A stretch of DNA of 64,000 nt from Halofilum ochraceum (GTDB taxonomy: Bacteria; Pseudomonadota; Gammaproteobacteria; XJ16; Halofilaceae): the NCBI RefSeq assembly GCF_001614315.2, contig NZ_LVEG02000008.1, positions 186,001-250,000 of the forward strand, written 5' to 3'. Made by a program: the position numbers and the translations under genes. This document shows, piece after piece, positions 46,894 through 57,741 of the stretch (its first letter is position 1; each line of letters starts with the position of its first letter). The notes beneath the pieces are model-generated. The model was not told the origin of the DNA. It saw nothing but the letters and a program-made list of their open reading frames with translations, and made no database searches.

Positions 46894-49800
46894 ATGCTCT
46901 GCCTGCCCGGCCGCGCCGCCCTTTCCGAGTTCCGGCTCAGCAAACTGCGGGAGCGGATCGAAGCACGGCTGCCGGGGCTGGAGGAGCTCGAGGCATTCCA
47001 CCTCCATTTCGTCGATACGGTGCGCGAGCCGGATCCGGACGAGCACGCGCGCCTGGAGGCGCTGCTCGATTACGGCGAGGAGGAGGCGTTCGCGGATACC
47101 GCCGACATCTCCCTGATCGTCGCCCCGCGCCCCGGGACGGTCTCGCCCTGGTCGTCGAAGGCGACCGATATCCTACACAACTGCGGGCTCGACTGCGTGC
47201 ATCGGGTCGAGCGGGCGGTCGCCTGGCGGATCACCGACAACGGCCGCGTGCTGCCGGCGGAGGCGGCGCGGGCGATCGCCGATCTCCTCCATGACCGCAT
47301 GACCGAGGCGGTGTTGGACACGCCGGAAGACGGCGCCGCGCTGTTCGTCGGGAGCGCGCGGGAAACGCTGCGCCATATCCCGCTCACCACGGGCGGGCGG
47401 GCTGCGTTGGAGACCGCCAACGACGAGCTCGGGCTGGCGCTGGCCGAGGACGAGATCGATTACCTGGTCGACCGCTACGGCGAACTCGGGCGCGATCCGA
47501 CCGATGTCGAACTGATGATGTTCGCTCAGGCGAACTCGGAGCACTGCCGGCACAAGATCTTCCGCGCCGACTGGACCATCGATGGCGAGCCCATGGACCG
47601 CTCCCTGTTCCGGATGATCCAGGCGAGCTACGAGGCCGCACCCGACGGCATCCTCTCGGCGTACAGCGACAACGCCGCCGTGCTCGACGGTGCGGAGACC
47701 GAACGCTTCCTGGTCGATCCCGAAAGCGGGCGTTATGGCTACATCGGGGAACGCGCCCCGATGCAGATCAAGGTCGAGACCCACAACCATCCAACCGCGA
47801 TATCGCCGTTTCCCGGGGCCGCGACCGGCGCCGGCGGCGAGATCCGCGATGAGGCGGCGACCGGCACGGGTGCCCGCTCCAAGGCCGGTCTCTGCGGCTT
47901 TTCGGTGTCCGATCTGCACATCCCGGATTTCGCGCAGCCGTGGGAGACCCGCCGCGGCCATCCCGAGCGCCTGGCGAGCGCCCTGGAGATTATGCTGGAC
48001 GGCCCGATCGGCGCGGCCGCGTTCAACAACGAGTTCGGGCGGCCGAATCTCTGCGGCTACTTCCGTACCTATGAGCAGGCGGTCGCCGATGCCGACGGCC
48101 GCGAGCGTCTGCGCGGTTATCACAAGCCCATCATGATCGCGGGCGGGATGGGCAATGTTCGCCCCATGCACGTGCATAAACGCGAGTTGCCCGAGAAGGC
48201 GCGGGTGATCGTGCTCGGCGGCCCCGCCATGCGCATCGGTCTCGGCGGCGGCGCCGCTTCGTCCGTCGCCAGCGGTGCCAGCCACGCGGAACTCGACTTC
48301 GCCTCCGTTCAGCGCGGCAATCCGGAGATGCAGCGCCGCGCCCAGGAGGTCATCGACCGCTGCTGCAATCTGGGCGAGGACAACCCGATCCTGTCGGTGC
48401 ACGACGTCGGCGCCGGCGGACTGTCGAACGCCATCCCCGAGATCCTCGACGACTCGGATCGCGGCGGTGAACTCGAACTGCGCGCGATCCCGAACGACGA
48501 ACCGGGCATGTCGCCGCTGGCGATCTGGTGCAATGAATCCCAGGAGCGCTATGTCCTGGCGATCCGGCCCGAGGACGAGGAACGCTTCCGCGCGCTGTGC
48601 GACCGCGAGCGTTGCCCCTGGGCCATTCTCGGCGAGGCGACGGCCGAGCGCCGGCTGCATCTGACCGATCGCGAGCACGGCGACGACCCGGTCGATATCC
48701 CGATGGAGCTGCTGCTCGGCAAGCCGCCGAAGATGCATCGCGATGTCGCGCGGCGCGCGAGTGCCGGTTCGGCGCTTGCAACCGATGGCGTTGCGTTCAC
48801 CGACGCCGCCTGGCGCGTCCTGCGCCTGCCGGCCGTGGCCGGCAAGGAGTTCCTGATCACGATCGGCGATCGCACGGTCGGCGGTCTCGTCTGCCGCGAC
48901 CAAATGGTCGGCCCGCGCCAGATCCCGGTCGCCGACTGCGCGGTGACGGCGGCTGGCTTCAACGGCTATACGGGCGAGGCCATGGCGATGGGCGAGCGTA
49001 CCCCCTCGGCCGTGCTCGATGCGCCGGCGTCCGGCCGCATGGCCGTGGCCGAAGCGGTCACCAACATCGCCGCGGCACCGGTGGAACGGATCGGCGATAT
49101 CCGGTTGTCCGCGAACTGGATGGCGGCCACCGGCGCGGATGCCGACGACGCCGCGCTCTACGACACGGTGCGCGCGGTCGGCGCCGAGCTGTGCCCGCGC
49201 CTCGGCATCGCGATCCCGGTCGGCAAGGATTCCCTGTCCATGCAGACGGTCTGGCGCGACGACGACGGCGAGCACCGCATGCAGGCGCCGCTGTCGTTGA
49301 TCGTGACCGCGTTCGCGCCGGTGGATGACGTCCGGCGCGCGCTGACGCCGCAGTTGAAAAATGATCCGGAGACGCAACTGCTGGCTATAGACCTCGGCGC
49401 CGGATGCAACCGCCTGGGCGGCTCAGCGCTCGCTCAGGTATACGGCGTCACGGGTCAGGGCGTACCGGATGTCGACGATCCCGACCGGCTGGCCGCGTTC
49501 TTCACGGCCATCCAGGAGCTGACCCGAGCCGGCCTGCTGCACGCCTACCACGACCGCTCGGACGGGGGCGTGTTCACGACGCTGTGCGAGATGGCGCTGG
49601 CGGGCGGCACCGGCCTGTCGATCGATCTGGACCCGCTTGGCGATGCGCCGCTCGCCGCCGCGTTCGCCGAGGAGGCGGGCGCGGTCGTGCAGATCGATGC
49701 GGCGCGGCGCGAGGAGGTCGATGCCATCCTTGGCCGGCATGGCCTCACTGAGCAGACCCACGCGCTTGGCCATCCGACCACCGATGGCGTGATCCGCTTC

Positions 49801-50775
49801 CGCCATGGCGGCGATGCCCTCTTCGAGACGGACCGTGCGACGCTGCATGGCGCCTGGCACGAGACCAGCTACCGGATGCAGTCGCTGCGTGACAACCCCG
49901 AATGCGCCGAGGAGCAGTACGAGAGCATCGTCACGGCGAGCGATCCGGGGCTGCGGCCGAGCGTCGGGTTCGATCCGCAGGAAGATATCGCCGCGCCATT
50001 CATCGGCGGTGCGCGGCCGCGGGTGGCGATTCTGCGCGAGCAGGGCGTCAACGGGCAGAACGAGATGGCCGCGGCCTTCGATCGGGCCGGATTCGACAGC
50101 GTCGACGTCCATATGAGCGATCTGATCGCGGGCCGCGTTTCGCTCGACGAGTTCGCCGGCATCACCGCCTGTGGCGGGTTCTCCTACGGCGACGTGCTCG
50201 GCGCGGGCGGTGGCTGGGCACGGTCGATCCGCTTCAATGAACGCACACGGAACGAGTTCGCGGCCTTCTTCGAGCGTGCGGATACCTTCTCGCTCGGCGT
50301 ATGCAATGGCTGCCAGATGCTGGCGCAGCTGCGGGACCTGATTCCCGGGACCGAGAGCTGGCCGACGTTCGTGCGCAACCGCTCCGAACAGTTCGAGGCC
50401 CGGCTGTCGATGGTGGAAGTGCTGCCATCGCCGTCGCTCTTCCTCGCCGGCATGGAAGGCTCGCGCCTCCCCGTGCCGGTCGCGCACGGGGAAGGCTGTG
50501 CCAGCTGGGGCGGCGGCGGTCCGGTCGCCATGGATACGGTCGCGATGCGCTATGTCGATCCCTGGGCGCAGGCCACCGAGACCTACCCCTGGAATCCGAA
50601 TGGATCGCCCTGCGGCGTGACCGGCCTGACCAGCAGCGATGGCCGGGCGACCATCATGATGCCGCACCCCGAGCGTGCTTTCCGCACCGTGCAGTACTCC
50701 TGGCACCCGCCCGAGTGGGGTGCGGAGGGCCCGTGGCTGCGCATGTTCCGTAACGCGCGGCGCTGGCTTGGCTGA
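46894..50775 (+). CDS. purL: Phosphoribosylformylglycinamidine synthase (PurL, large type)
   Basis: This 1293-aa FGAM synthase converts FGAR, ATP and glutamine to FGAM in purine synthesis. The ATG at 46894 ([15 protein letters not shown]) has a GGAG site; an upstream in-frame extension overlaps tmRNA and is rejected. Order: N-terminal domain, two AIR-synthetase-like domains ([42 protein letters not shown]-like loops), and a C-terminal glutaminase with nucleophile C1137 in [10 protein letters not shown]. Length matches the gammaproteobacterial single-chain form. Confidence 0.98.
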   Translation: MLCLPGRAALSEFRLSKLRERIEARLPGLEELEAFHLHFVDTVREPDPDEHARLEALLDYGEEEAFADTADISLIVAPRPGTVSPWSSKATDILHNCGLDCVHRVERAVAWRITDNGRVLPAEAARAIADLLHDRMTEAVLDTPEDGAALFVGSARETLRHIPLTTGGRAALETANDELGLALAEDEIDYLVDRYGELGRDPTDVELMMFAQANSEHCRHKIFRADWTIDGEPMDRSLFRMIQASYEAAPDGILSAYSDNAAVLDGAETERFLVDPESGRYGYIGERAPMQIKVETHNHPTAISPFPGAATGAGGEIRDEAATGTGARSKAGLCGFSVSDLHIPDFAQPWETRRGHPERLASALEIMLDGPIGAAAFNNEFGRPNLCGYFRTYEQAVADADGRERLRGYHKPIMIAGGMGNVRPMHVHKRELPEKARVIVLGGPAMRIGLGGGAASSVASGASHAELDFASVQRGNPEMQRRAQEVIDRCCNLGEDNPILSVHDVGAGGLSNAIPEILDDSDRGGELELRAIPNDEPGMSPLAIWCNESQERYVLAIRPEDEERFRALCDRERCPWAILGEATAERRLHLTDREHGDDPVDIPMELLLGKPPKMHRDVARRASAGSALATDGVAFTDAAWRVLRLPAVAGKEFLITIGDRTVGGLVCRDQMVGPRQIPVADCAVTAAGFNGYTGEAMAMGERTPSAVLDAPASGRMAVAEAVTNIAAAPVERIGDIRLSANWMAATGADADDAALYDTVRAVGAELCPRLGIAIPVGKDSLSMQTVWRDDDGEHRMQAPLSLIVTAFAPVDDVRRALTPQLKNDPETQLLAIDLGAGCNRLGGSALAQVYGVTGQGVPDVDDPDRLAAFFTAIQELTRAGLLHAYHDRSDGGVFTTLCEMALAGGTGLSIDLDPLGDAPLAAAFAEEAGAVVQIDAARREEVDAILGRHGLTEQTHALGHPTTDGVIRFRHGGDALFETDRATLHGAWHETSYRMQSLRDNPECAEEQYESIVTASDPGLRPSVGFDPQEDIAAPFIGGARPRVAILREQGVNGQNEMAAAFDRAGFDSVDVHMSDLIAGRVSLDEFAGITACGGFSYGDVLGAGGGWARSIRFNERTRNEFAAFFERADTFSLGVCNGCQMLAQLRDLIPGTESWPTFVRNRSEQFEARLSMVEVLPSPSLFLAGMEGSRLPVPVAHGEGCASWGGGGPVAMDTVAMRYVDPWAQATETYPWNPNGSPCGVTGLTSSDGRATIMMPHPERAFRTVQYSWHPPEWGAEGPWLRMFRNARRWLG

Positions 50776-50867
50776 GCGCCCGGGCCCGGCCGCAGCCTTG
50801 AAAGCGCCGGCTCGGACCGCCAGTTCCTCATTGCCGCGGCGCCTGCGGCGCCATTGCCGCTTTGGCG

Positions 50868-50968
50868 GTAGGCCGGCTTTTGCCGCAAGGCAACAGCCGG
50901 CGGGTCTTCTGTACAGGGCTGTGACCTTGAACGCCGGCTGGCTCCCTTCGGTCGCAAGCCGGCCTACG
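50868..50968. repeat. Dispersed intergenic inverted repeat, copy 2
   Basis: Facing arms GTAGGCCGGCTTTTGCCGC and its counterpart ending GCAAGCCGGCCTACG flank a ~35 nt spacer, between purL and the GST gene. It is the same element as at 7479-7582 and 62449-62543. Confidence 0.85.
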
Positions 50969-51046
50969 TTCTGGATCGCATCATTTCGTCGCACGCGAGG
51001 AGCGGCATCAGCTTAAGTCGCCCACCTGGCCAATCCGGAGTCAACT

Positions 51047-51766
51047 ATGACCCAGCAACAGCCCATTCAGCTTTATTACTGGCCGACCCCCAACGGGCAC
51101 AAGATCACGATCATGCTCGAAGAGCTGGGCCTTCCCTACGAGGTCCGTCCGGTCGATATCACGCGCGGCGATCAGTTCGATCCGGAGTTCCTGCGCATCA
51201 GCCCGAACAACAAGATGCCGGCGATTACCGACCCGGAAGGGCCGGGCGGTGAACCGCTGTCGCTGTTCGAGTCGGGCGCGATCCTGATTTATCTGGCCGA
51301 GAAGAGCGGCCGTTTCATCCCGCAGGAACCGGCGGCCTACTACAGCATGATGCAGTGGCTGATGTTCCAGATGGGCGGCCTGGGTCCGATGGCCGGTCAG
51401 GCGCACCATTTCCGCAATTACGCGCCCGAGACGATCGACTACGCGGTCAACCGCTATACCAATGAGGTCCATCGGCTGTATGGCGTGATGGATCGGCGTC
51501 TCGCCGAGAGCGAATATCTGGCCGGTGAGTACTCGATCGTCGATATGGCGAGCTGGCCCTGGGTGCGCCCGCATGAGCGCCAGGGCCAGGATCTGGACGA
51601 CTTCCCGAACCTCAAGCACTGGTTCCAGGTGATCGAGGAGCGGCCAGCGGTCCAGCGCGCGCTCGAAGTCCTCGCCGAGGCCAGCAGCCGGGGCAAAGAG
51701 GGCAGCGGCTTCGACGAGAAGGCGCGCGAGATCCTGTTCGGCAGCGAACAGTATCGCCAGCACTGA
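51047..51766 (+). CDS. Glutathione S-transferase, YfcG/YghU-like
   Basis: This 239-aa protein has a thioredoxin-like N-terminal domain (IQLYYWPTPNGHKITIMLEELGLPYEV, NNKMPAITDPEG, LFESGAILIYLAEKSG) with the cis-Pro and glutathione-binding ES motif. An all-helical C-terminal domain follows, with EYLAGEYSIVDMASWPWV. YfcG-type members have disulfide-bond reductase activity with glutathione or glutathionylspermidine. The order of blocks and length fit that subgroup; the exact substrate is unknown. Confidence 0.9.
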   Translation: MTQQQPIQLYYWPTPNGHKITIMLEELGLPYEVRPVDITRGDQFDPEFLRISPNNKMPAITDPEGPGGEPLSLFESGAILIYLAEKSGRFIPQEPAAYYSMMQWLMFQMGGLGPMAGQAHHFRNYAPETIDYAVNRYTNEVHRLYGVMDRRLAESEYLAGEYSIVDMASWPWVRPHERQGQDLDDFPNLKHWFQVIEERPAVQRALEVLAEASSRGKEGSGFDEKAREILFGSEQYRQH

Positions 51767-51805
51767 CGCGGGCCGGTATTCAGTCGAGTACGGGTGGGGT
51801 GAAAC

Positions 51806-52168
51806 GTGAGTGACAGCGAGCGGCCAGCGGTCGATGCCGATGCCCTGTCGGCCTACCTCGATACGCTTGCGCGCGAGGGCCGCACGGTGACGTATCAGGA
51901 GGCGGCACTGGCGCTGGGGCTGGAGCCGCCGCAAACCATCCATCGCCTGGCCCTTGCCCTCGAGGCGAGCATGAGCGAAGACGCCGCCGCTGGCCGTCCG
52001 CTGCGGGCGGCCTCGATCGTGAGCCGGGTGGGTGACGGCCTGCCGGCAAGGGGGTTCTTCGCCCATGCACGGTCACTAGGCCGCTACGACGGCCCGGAGA
52101 CCGGTGCCGATGCGCGGGCATTCCACGACGCGGAGCTGCAGGCAGCCCGCGAACGTGCACGAATTTGA
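51806..52168 (+). CDS. Conserved hypothetical protein with HTH-like segment
   Basis: A GTG start at 51806 (after GGGGTGAAAC) gives 120 aa. The centre reads RTVTYQEAALALGLEPPQTIHRLALALEASMSEDAAAGRPLRAASIVSRVGDGLPARGFFAHARSLGR. It looks like a winged-helix-like fold similar to small proteins related to alkyltransferase-like domains, without their active Cys; this comparison is tentative. No transmembrane or signal sequence is present. It follows the GST gene by about 40 bp. Confidence 0.65.
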   Translation: MSDSERPAVDADALSAYLDTLAREGRTVTYQEAALALGLEPPQTIHRLALALEASMSEDAAAGRPLRAASIVSRVGDGLPARGFFAHARSLGRYDGPETGADARAFHDAELQAARERARI

Positions 52169-52272
52169 TCTGAGACAACAGCGGGCGTTCCGCGACGGAC
52201 TAGACTTCCCGGAGTAACTCACAGAAAACACCGGTACCGCACACAGCGTTGCCGGCGATCCGGAGGTGTCTC

Positions 52273-52803
52273 ATGTTCAGTCGTATGCTTTTACCCGTGG
52301 ATGGCTCCGAACACGCCCACAGGGCGGCAGCGGTAGCCGGGGACCTGGCCTCCAGATACGGTGCCGAGGTCATTGTCCTGCACGTACTCGACCCGTCGCG
52401 GCTGGATGAGACCCAGGAGCGCATGGCCGAGGTTGAACACGTTGGTGGTCGGGGACATGAAGCGTATCCATGGGTCGCCAACGTGCCCGCCGAACTTGCG
52501 GCCATGCTGCAGCCCGACGAGAGTGCCGGTCAGCGCGAGCGGATGCTCGAGTACCTCGCGGACAAGATCGTCCGCGCCTCGATCGAACGGTTGCGGGAGC
52601 ACGAGGTCAGTGATGACCGGATCCGTGTCGTGTTCAAGAACGGCCATCCCGTCAAGCGCATTCTCGATACCGCGAAGGAAGAGAACAGCGATCTGATCGT
52701 CATCGGTAGCCGCGGTCTATCCGACCTCTCGGGTGCGCTTGTCGGGAGCGTGTCGCACCGCGTATCCCACAGCGCGGATTGCTCGGTGATCACCGTGAAG
52801 TGA
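52273..52803 (+). CDS. Universal stress protein (UspA family)
   Basis: This 176-aa single-domain Usp starts at ATG 52273 behind CGGAGGTG. It has RMLLPVDGSEHAHRAAAVAGDLASRYGAEVIVLHVLDPS at the start. The ATP-binding loop motif GSRGLSDLSGALVGSVSHRVSHSADCSVITV is at the end (G-x2-G-x9-G-S). It therefore probably belongs to the ATP-binding class. An insertion of about 25 residues (RGHEAYPWVANVPAELAAML) lengthens it relative to typical 140-aa members. Confidence 0.92.
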   Translation: MFSRMLLPVDGSEHAHRAAAVAGDLASRYGAEVIVLHVLDPSRLDETQERMAEVEHVGGRGHEAYPWVANVPAELAAMLQPDESAGQRERMLEYLADKIVRASIERLREHEVSDDRIRVVFKNGHPVKRILDTAKEENSDLIVIGSRGLSDLSGALVGSVSHRVSHSADCSVITVK

Positions 52804-52866
52804 TCGATTTCCCGCCATTACGGGAAAATACCCCCGTGACTGTGCGAAAGTAACGTCCGTGCTGAA

Positions 52867-52888
52867 GGCCCGCTGAACGCGGCGGGCC
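52867..52888. terminator. GC-rich hairpin after uspA
   Basis: A 7-bp perfect stem GGCCCGC / GCGGGCC encloses an 8-nt loop (52874-52881), with a small hairpin TTTCCCG / CGGGAAA at 52808-52827 preceding it. Together they may end the uspA transcript. The following T content is low, so confidence is moderate. Confidence 0.5.
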
Positions 52889-52939
52889 GTATTGATCGAC
52901 GTTCGGGGCGCGGCTCGCCGCGCCTGGCGGGGGCGAACG

Positions 52940-55897
52940 ATGCGCGGAATCCTGTATGCGGGAATGGGGGTGCTTGTGGCCATGGCAGTCGCCGCGGCCC
53001 TCGGCTGGGCGTTCCGTATCCCGATCGCCACGCACTTCCTGACCGAGCGCCTCGGCCGCGCGGGTTTCCCGGATGCCGAGTTCGAGGTCAGGGCCCTCGG
53101 CTGGAGCCGGATCCGGATCGAGCCGCTCGTGCTGGCCGGAGAGGACGCCCCGACCGTCGAGCGCGTCTCCGCACGCTTTCAGCCGCTCAAACTATGGCGT
53201 GGTGACATCCGCCACCTCGAGATCTCGCTCATCGGTCTTTCGGCCGCGCTGGAACGGTCCGGCGGGGCGATCCGGATCGCGGGTATGCCGGAAATGCCCG
53301 GTGATCGGGAAGGACCGGTGACGGCGGGTGACGGGATCGCGGGACTGGCCACCGTGCCGACCCTGCACCTGCGGGATGCCCGGATCACGATCGAGTCGCC
53401 GGTGGGGCGCTGGTCCGCCCGTATCGATGCCGACGTCCAGGGGGGATCCGCCGGCCCGCGCTCGGCCCGAATCGACGCCGGCATCGTCAACAACCGGCTG
53501 GTCGTGGAAGGTGAGGCCTCGGCCCGCTATGACGGTAACCGCATCGCCGGCAGCGCCCGCCTGCGCGAAAACGACGGCTTCGAGATCGAACTCGATGGCC
53601 GCGTCGACGATCCCCTGAGGGACCCGCATGGCCGGGTGGAGTACCGGGTCGATATGCCCGCCGCTGCGGACCTGCCCTGGCCGTTTCTCCCGGGAGCGCC
53701 CCCGAGCGCGGGCCGTATCCAGGTCGCGGGGAGCGCCAGCGGCCGTATCACCAGCACGGCGGTGCCGGACGATATCGCCGGCGCCCTGCAGGCCGTGATC
53801 GCCGGCGGGTGGCGGGGCGACTACCGCTTGGAGAGTCGGGGCCTGGCGATGAACGCCCGTTTCGAGTCTCTGGAGCTGGATGCCGCCGGCGAATGGCGGA
53901 CCGAAGACGGCCAACTGAGCGTCAGCGCCGGCGACGGCGGTGAACTGCGGATCGGACGGATCGCGGAGCCGCTATGGTCGCAACTGTCGCCCCCGGCCGC
54001 CGCCCGACCGCTGCTGGCCGGTCCGGTCCGCGTGCGCTGGCAGGCGGGCGACTGGCTGCACTTGCTACCGGCCAGCGAGGGTGACGGCGTTCGTTTCAGC
54101 GGATTGCCGCGCTTTACGCTGGACTGGCCGGAGCAGCCGGGGGAAGCGGATGTGGATGCCCGCTTCGGTGGCCTGGTCGGGGCCGATCGGCAGTTGCGGG
54201 CGTTCGGCATGCCGGATGCGACGCTGAATGCCCGGGATCTGCGCCTGGGCGCGACCGCGATCGATCGTGTGGCCGTCGTGGGCGGTATCGAAAACCTGCT
54301 TGATGGGCCGACCGGCGAACTCGATCTCAGCGTCGATGCGCCGTCGCTCGAGCGGGACGATCTGCAGGCGCGCGCCTTCCGGCTGCGCCTGCCGCTCGCC
54401 ATCGCGGCCGCCGACGGGGGGACCCGCGTGACGCTGCGTGGCGAAGGCCGGATCGAGGCGGAGCGGGTGGCATTGCCCCAGGGCTTTCGCAGTACCGGGC
54501 GGTTCGTGGCCCGCATGACCGACGGCGTCCTGCGTCTGGATGAGCAACCGGATTACCGTCTCGACCTCATGACGGACGCAATCCGTTTCGAGACGGGCCC
54601 GAATGCCCCTGGTTGGCTCGGCCATATCGACGTCAGTGGCGGTGCCGTGACGGTATCCGGAGACGACGCGGATGTCCTCCCACTCGCCATCCGCCTCAAC
54701 GGCTATGGCGCGCAACTGCCGGAGCACGACCTGCGCGTCGACGGCATTGCCGGGCGGCTGCGGCCGCGTGCCATCAATGACTGGCTGACCTTCGCCGTCG
54801 AGCGCCTCCACCAGACTGGCGCTGACCCGTTCATTGCGCCGATCGCGGTCGCCGGCGGGATCACCAGGCGACCCGACGGCCTGGCGCTGTCCGGTCAGGG
54901 TCGCCTGGCCGACGGTGCCTTGCCGTTTACCTTCTCCGGTCAGGCCTTGCCGGATGCCGCGGCCGGCGTCATCAACGTCGATGTGCCCGATTTGGCGTTC
55001 CAGCCGGACGGACTCCAGCCGCAGGATGTCCTGCCGGCGCTCGCTGAGCGGGTGGAGGCCGAAGGGGGTGCTCGCGGCAGCGCCCGGATCGCGTGGGGGG
55101 AGGATGGTGTCGACGGCAGTGCCACGGCCACGATCACCGATATGGATGTCACTTCGGGCGCGGCCACCATCAGCGGGCTGCGCGGCGAGCTGGAGCTGGA
55201 CCGACTGCGGCCGCCGCGTACGCCCCGGTCCCAGCGCCTGGAGGCCGATTTCATCGACGCTGGCGTGCGCATCGATCGGCCGACGCTGGAATTCGCGGTC
55301 GAGCGCCTGCAGGGCAGTCCATTCGGGATTCATGTGATCGCGGCCGAGGGCCGGGTGGTCGAGGGCACGATCGCCGTTCGCGACTGGCGCTTCGATCCGT
55401 TCGCGCAGGTCTACGATCCCACGGTTCTGGTGGAAGGCGTTTCGCTGGAGAAGCTGCTGGAGCGTCTCTCCATTGAGGGCCTGGAGGGCCGGGGTCAGCT
55501 CTCCGGACCGATACCGCTGTTCATCACCGAGGAGGGGGTCGCGATCCGCGATGGCCGTCTGCGCGGGCTGGATGGCCACGTGCGTTATCGTTCCGCGCGC
55601 GCCGAGCGTGCCCTGGGCGATACCAACCGCACGGTGGACCTGATGCTGCAGGCCCTCCGGGACTTCGATTACGAGAAAATCGAGATCGATCTCGTGCGCG
55701 AGCTCGCCGGGGCGAGCCGGGTGGATATCCAGATGCAGGGGAGCAATCCGGACGTGCTGGATGGTCACCCGTTCAAGTTCAATATCGCCATCACCGGCGA
55801 TGTGGATCCGCTGCTCGAAGCGGTCGCGCGTGGCCGCGAGCTTACCGATGAGCTCATCCAGCGCCACCTGCAGCTTCGTAACGCGCAATCGGAATAA
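52940..55897 (+). CDS. ydbH: YdbH-like AsmA-family intermembrane phospholipid transport protein
   Basis: The protein starts at 52940 (MRGILYAGMGVLVAMAVAAALGWAF) with one N-terminal membrane anchor. It runs 985 aa as a long repeated beta-rich periplasmic groove. The C-terminal block SRVDIQMQGSNPDVLDGHPFKFNIAITGDVDPLLEAV is typical of YdbH. In E. coli YdbH, TamB and YhdP bridge the envelope and move phospholipids to the outer membrane. The genes after it are ynbE and ydbL, the known partners. Confidence 0.92.
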   Translation: MRGILYAGMGVLVAMAVAAALGWAFRIPIATHFLTERLGRAGFPDAEFEVRALGWSRIRIEPLVLAGEDAPTVERVSARFQPLKLWRGDIRHLEISLIGLSAALERSGGAIRIAGMPEMPGDREGPVTAGDGIAGLATVPTLHLRDARITIESPVGRWSARIDADVQGGSAGPRSARIDAGIVNNRLVVEGEASARYDGNRIAGSARLRENDGFEIELDGRVDDPLRDPHGRVEYRVDMPAAADLPWPFLPGAPPSAGRIQVAGSASGRITSTAVPDDIAGALQAVIAGGWRGDYRLESRGLAMNARFESLELDAAGEWRTEDGQLSVSAGDGGELRIGRIAEPLWSQLSPPAAARPLLAGPVRVRWQAGDWLHLLPASEGDGVRFSGLPRFTLDWPEQPGEADVDARFGGLVGADRQLRAFGMPDATLNARDLRLGATAIDRVAVVGGIENLLDGPTGELDLSVDAPSLERDDLQARAFRLRLPLAIAAADGGTRVTLRGEGRIEAERVALPQGFRSTGRFVARMTDGVLRLDEQPDYRLDLMTDAIRFETGPNAPGWLGHIDVSGGAVTVSGDDADVLPLAIRLNGYGAQLPEHDLRVDGIAGRLRPRAINDWLTFAVERLHQTGADPFIAPIAVAGGITRRPDGLALSGQGRLADGALPFTFSGQALPDAAAGVINVDVPDLAFQPDGLQPQDVLPALAERVEAEGGARGSARIAWGEDGVDGSATATITDMDVTSGAATISGLRGELELDRLRPPRTPRSQRLEADFIDAGVRIDRPTLEFAVERLQGSPFGIHVIAAEGRVVEGTIAVRDWRFDPFAQVYDPTVLVEGVSLEKLLERLSIEGLEGRGQLSGPIPLFITEEGVAIRDGRLRGLDGHVRYRSARAERALGDTNRTVDLMLQALRDFDYEKIEIDLVRELAGASRVDIQMQGSNPDVLDGHPFKFNIAITGDVDPLLEAVARGRELTDELIQRHLQLRNAQSE

Positions 55898-56029
55898 CGG
55901 TTCAGGTCAGCAGGGCGGCGCAGCCTGTTTTCGGGGCACGTCGCTTGGTCTTGCCGCATCGGACCGTATCGGTCAGGATGGCAATCGACCCGGCCGGCCC
56001 GTCCTTCACCGGCGAATGGAGAGCGCACA

Positions 56030-56230
56030 TTGTCCCGCATCGTTCCCGTACGGATCGCCGCTGCCGCGCTGGTGCCGCTGTTCGTCGCCGCTTGCACGCC
56101 GACCGTGCAGATGCGCGCGCCCGAGGAACCGATCACGATCAACCTGAACGTCAAACTCGACGCCGAAGTCCGTGTGAAGCTGGAAGAGAAGGCCGAACAG
56201 GACATCGCCCAGAACCCGGACCTGTTCTGA
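56030..56230 (+). CDS. ynbE: YnbE-like outer-membrane lipoprotein
   Basis: A TTG start at 56030 behind GGAGAG gives a 66-aa protein. The lipobox is LFVAAC (Cys ~22), followed by TPTVQMRAPEEPITINLNVKLDAEVRVKLEEKAEQDI, the short YnbE pattern. In E. coli YnbE docks on YdbH at the outer membrane. It lies between ydbH and ydbL. Confidence 0.9.
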   Translation: MSRIVPVRIAAAALVPLFVAACTPTVQMRAPEEPITINLNVKLDAEVRVKLEEKAEQDIAQNPDLF

Positions 56231-56256
56231 AACCGGTCACCGGTACGGAGCCCGAC

Positions 56257-56592
56257 ATGATTCGCCGCGCCACCCTGATCGTCATGCTGGCCCTGATCGC
56301 CGCACTCGGCGCCACCCCGGCCCTGGCCGCGGATCTCGACAGCCTGCGCGCGAGCGGCGTCATCGCCGAACGCTATGATGGCTTCGTGGAAATCCGGCAG
56401 AGCGGCAGTGCCGAGGCCCGAGAGATCGTCGAGGAAGTGAACGCCAAGCGCCGCGAAATCTATCACAAGCGCGCCGAGTCACAGGACGTCCCCGTCGACC
56501 AGGTCGGCCGCGTCTACGCCAAACAGATCCTCGAAAAACTCCCCGAGGGCGTCTGGTTCCGCACGCCGGACGGCGAGTACGTGCAGAAATAG
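56257..56592 (+). CDS. ydbL: YdbL-like periplasmic protein (DUF1318)
   Basis: This 111-aa exported protein has a signal peptide (LIVMLALIAALGATPALAA) and the DUF1318 domain: LDSLRASGVIAERYDGFVEIR, VEEVNAKRREIYHKRAESQDVPVDQVGRVYAKQILEKLPEGVWF. In E. coli YdbL controls YdbH-YnbE assembly. The three genes are in the order seen elsewhere, with gaps under 150 bp. Confidence 0.93.
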   Translation: MIRRATLIVMLALIAALGATPALAADLDSLRASGVIAERYDGFVEIRQSGSAEAREIVEEVNAKRREIYHKRAESQDVPVDQVGRVYAKQILEKLPEGVWFRTPDGEYVQK

Positions 56593-56653
56593 AGGAGCGT
56601 CCCGCGACCCCGATACCGGCTTGATATCGCTTTGCTCAACCGGACTTACGGGC

Positions 56654-56680
56654 TGTAGGAGCGAGCTTGCTCGCGATCAA
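56654..56680. repeat. TGTAGGAGCGAGC intergenic REP unit
   Basis: A palindromic unit TGTAGGAGCGAGCTTGCTCG with GCGATCAA after it lies between ydbL and cysH. Two further copies, one inverted, are at 62561-62585 and 62616-62642. Confidence 0.85.
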
Positions 56681-56796
56681 GGTGCCGCACCGCACGGAGG
56701 CGATCGACGACTCGCGGGGCTCCTGTTACCCATTGATCGCGACGAACCCCGAGCAATGGGCCGGGATAAAGGGGCGTATCAAGCAGGGTCGCCGCC

Positions 56797-57519
56797 TTAC
56801 ACCTGCGTGTGCAGCCCGCACTCGCGCTTGAGGCCGAAGAACCGCGTCTGCTCGGCCTCCATCCCGTCGGCGAGGCGGCGGGTGGTGTGGACGTCCCCGA
56901 TCGAGACATAGCCCTCGTGCCACAGCGGGTGATACGGCAGATCGTAGGCCTTGAGGTAGCGGAAGATATCCCGGTCGTTCCAGTCGAGAATCGGATGCAC
57001 CTTCACGCGGCCATTCTGGTGCTCGACGAACCCGCGCTCCGCGCGGCTGTTCGACTGGTCCCTGCGGATGCCCGAGAGCCAGGCGGTCGCGCCGAGGTCT
57101 TCGAGGGCCCGCTGCATCGGCTCGACCTTGTTCATACGGTTGTATCGTTCCAGCCCCTCGACGCCCTGTTCCCACAGGCGCCCGTAACGGGCTTCCTGCC
57201 ACGCGGGGCTGAGTGCCGGCCGGAACACCTGGAGATTGAGGCCGAGCCGCTCGGTCAGTTCGTCGACGAAGCGGTAGGTCTCGGGAAACAGGTAACCCGT
57301 ATCGATCAGCACGACCGGCAGATCGTTCTGCTGGCTGCTGGCCATATGCAACAGCACAGCGGACTGCGCGCCGAAGCTGGACGACAGGATCGTGCGGCCG
57401 GGGAAATGGTCCAGGGTCCAGGCGATGCGCGCCTCGGCGTCGCGTTCCGCCAGCAGACGTTCCGCCTCGGCGGTATCGAGCGGCTCCCTGTCGTTTCCGA
57501 ATGCCACCACGTCGCCCAT
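56797..57519 (-). CDS. cysH: Phosphoadenylyl-sulfate (PAPS) reductase
   Basis: This 240-aa enzyme reduces PAPS to sulfite with thioredoxin in assimilatory sulfate reduction. It has [33 protein letters not shown] and [16 protein letters not shown]. The catalytic Cys is in the C-terminal RECGLHTQV. The CC..CxxC cluster ligands of APS reductases are absent, so it is the PAPS type. The ATG at 57519 follows GGAGG. The 220 bp upstream is AT-rich for this genome and likely holds its promoter and that of the RND gene. Confidence 0.94.
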   Translation of the reverse strand: MGDVVAFGNDREPLDTAEAERLLAERDAEARIAWTLDHFPGRTILSSSFGAQSAVLLHMASSQQNDLPVVLIDTGYLFPETYRFVDELTERLGLNLQVFRPALSPAWQEARYGRLWEQGVEGLERYNRMNKVEPMQRALEDLGATAWLSGIRRDQSNSRAERGFVEHQNGRVKVHPILDWNDRDIFRYLKAYDLPYHPLWHEGYVSIGDVHTTRRLADGMEAEQTRFFGLKRECGLHTQV

Positions 57520-57741
57520 TGCCCCTCCACGGGTGTTACCTGTGCGGCCGGGGGACCCACGGCCTGACAGCGTGCAATATGGCGTGCGGCGCTGCAAAGA
57601 TAAAGGAATGAATATCTCTATACTTACAACGTTGCGTTATACACCCTCCAACGGCTGATTCAGCCCGCGCGCCCCGGGAGAGGCGACGACGGGGGCCGCG
57701 ATCGGTACCCTTGGCGATCCTGCGAAGAAGGAATTCCCTGC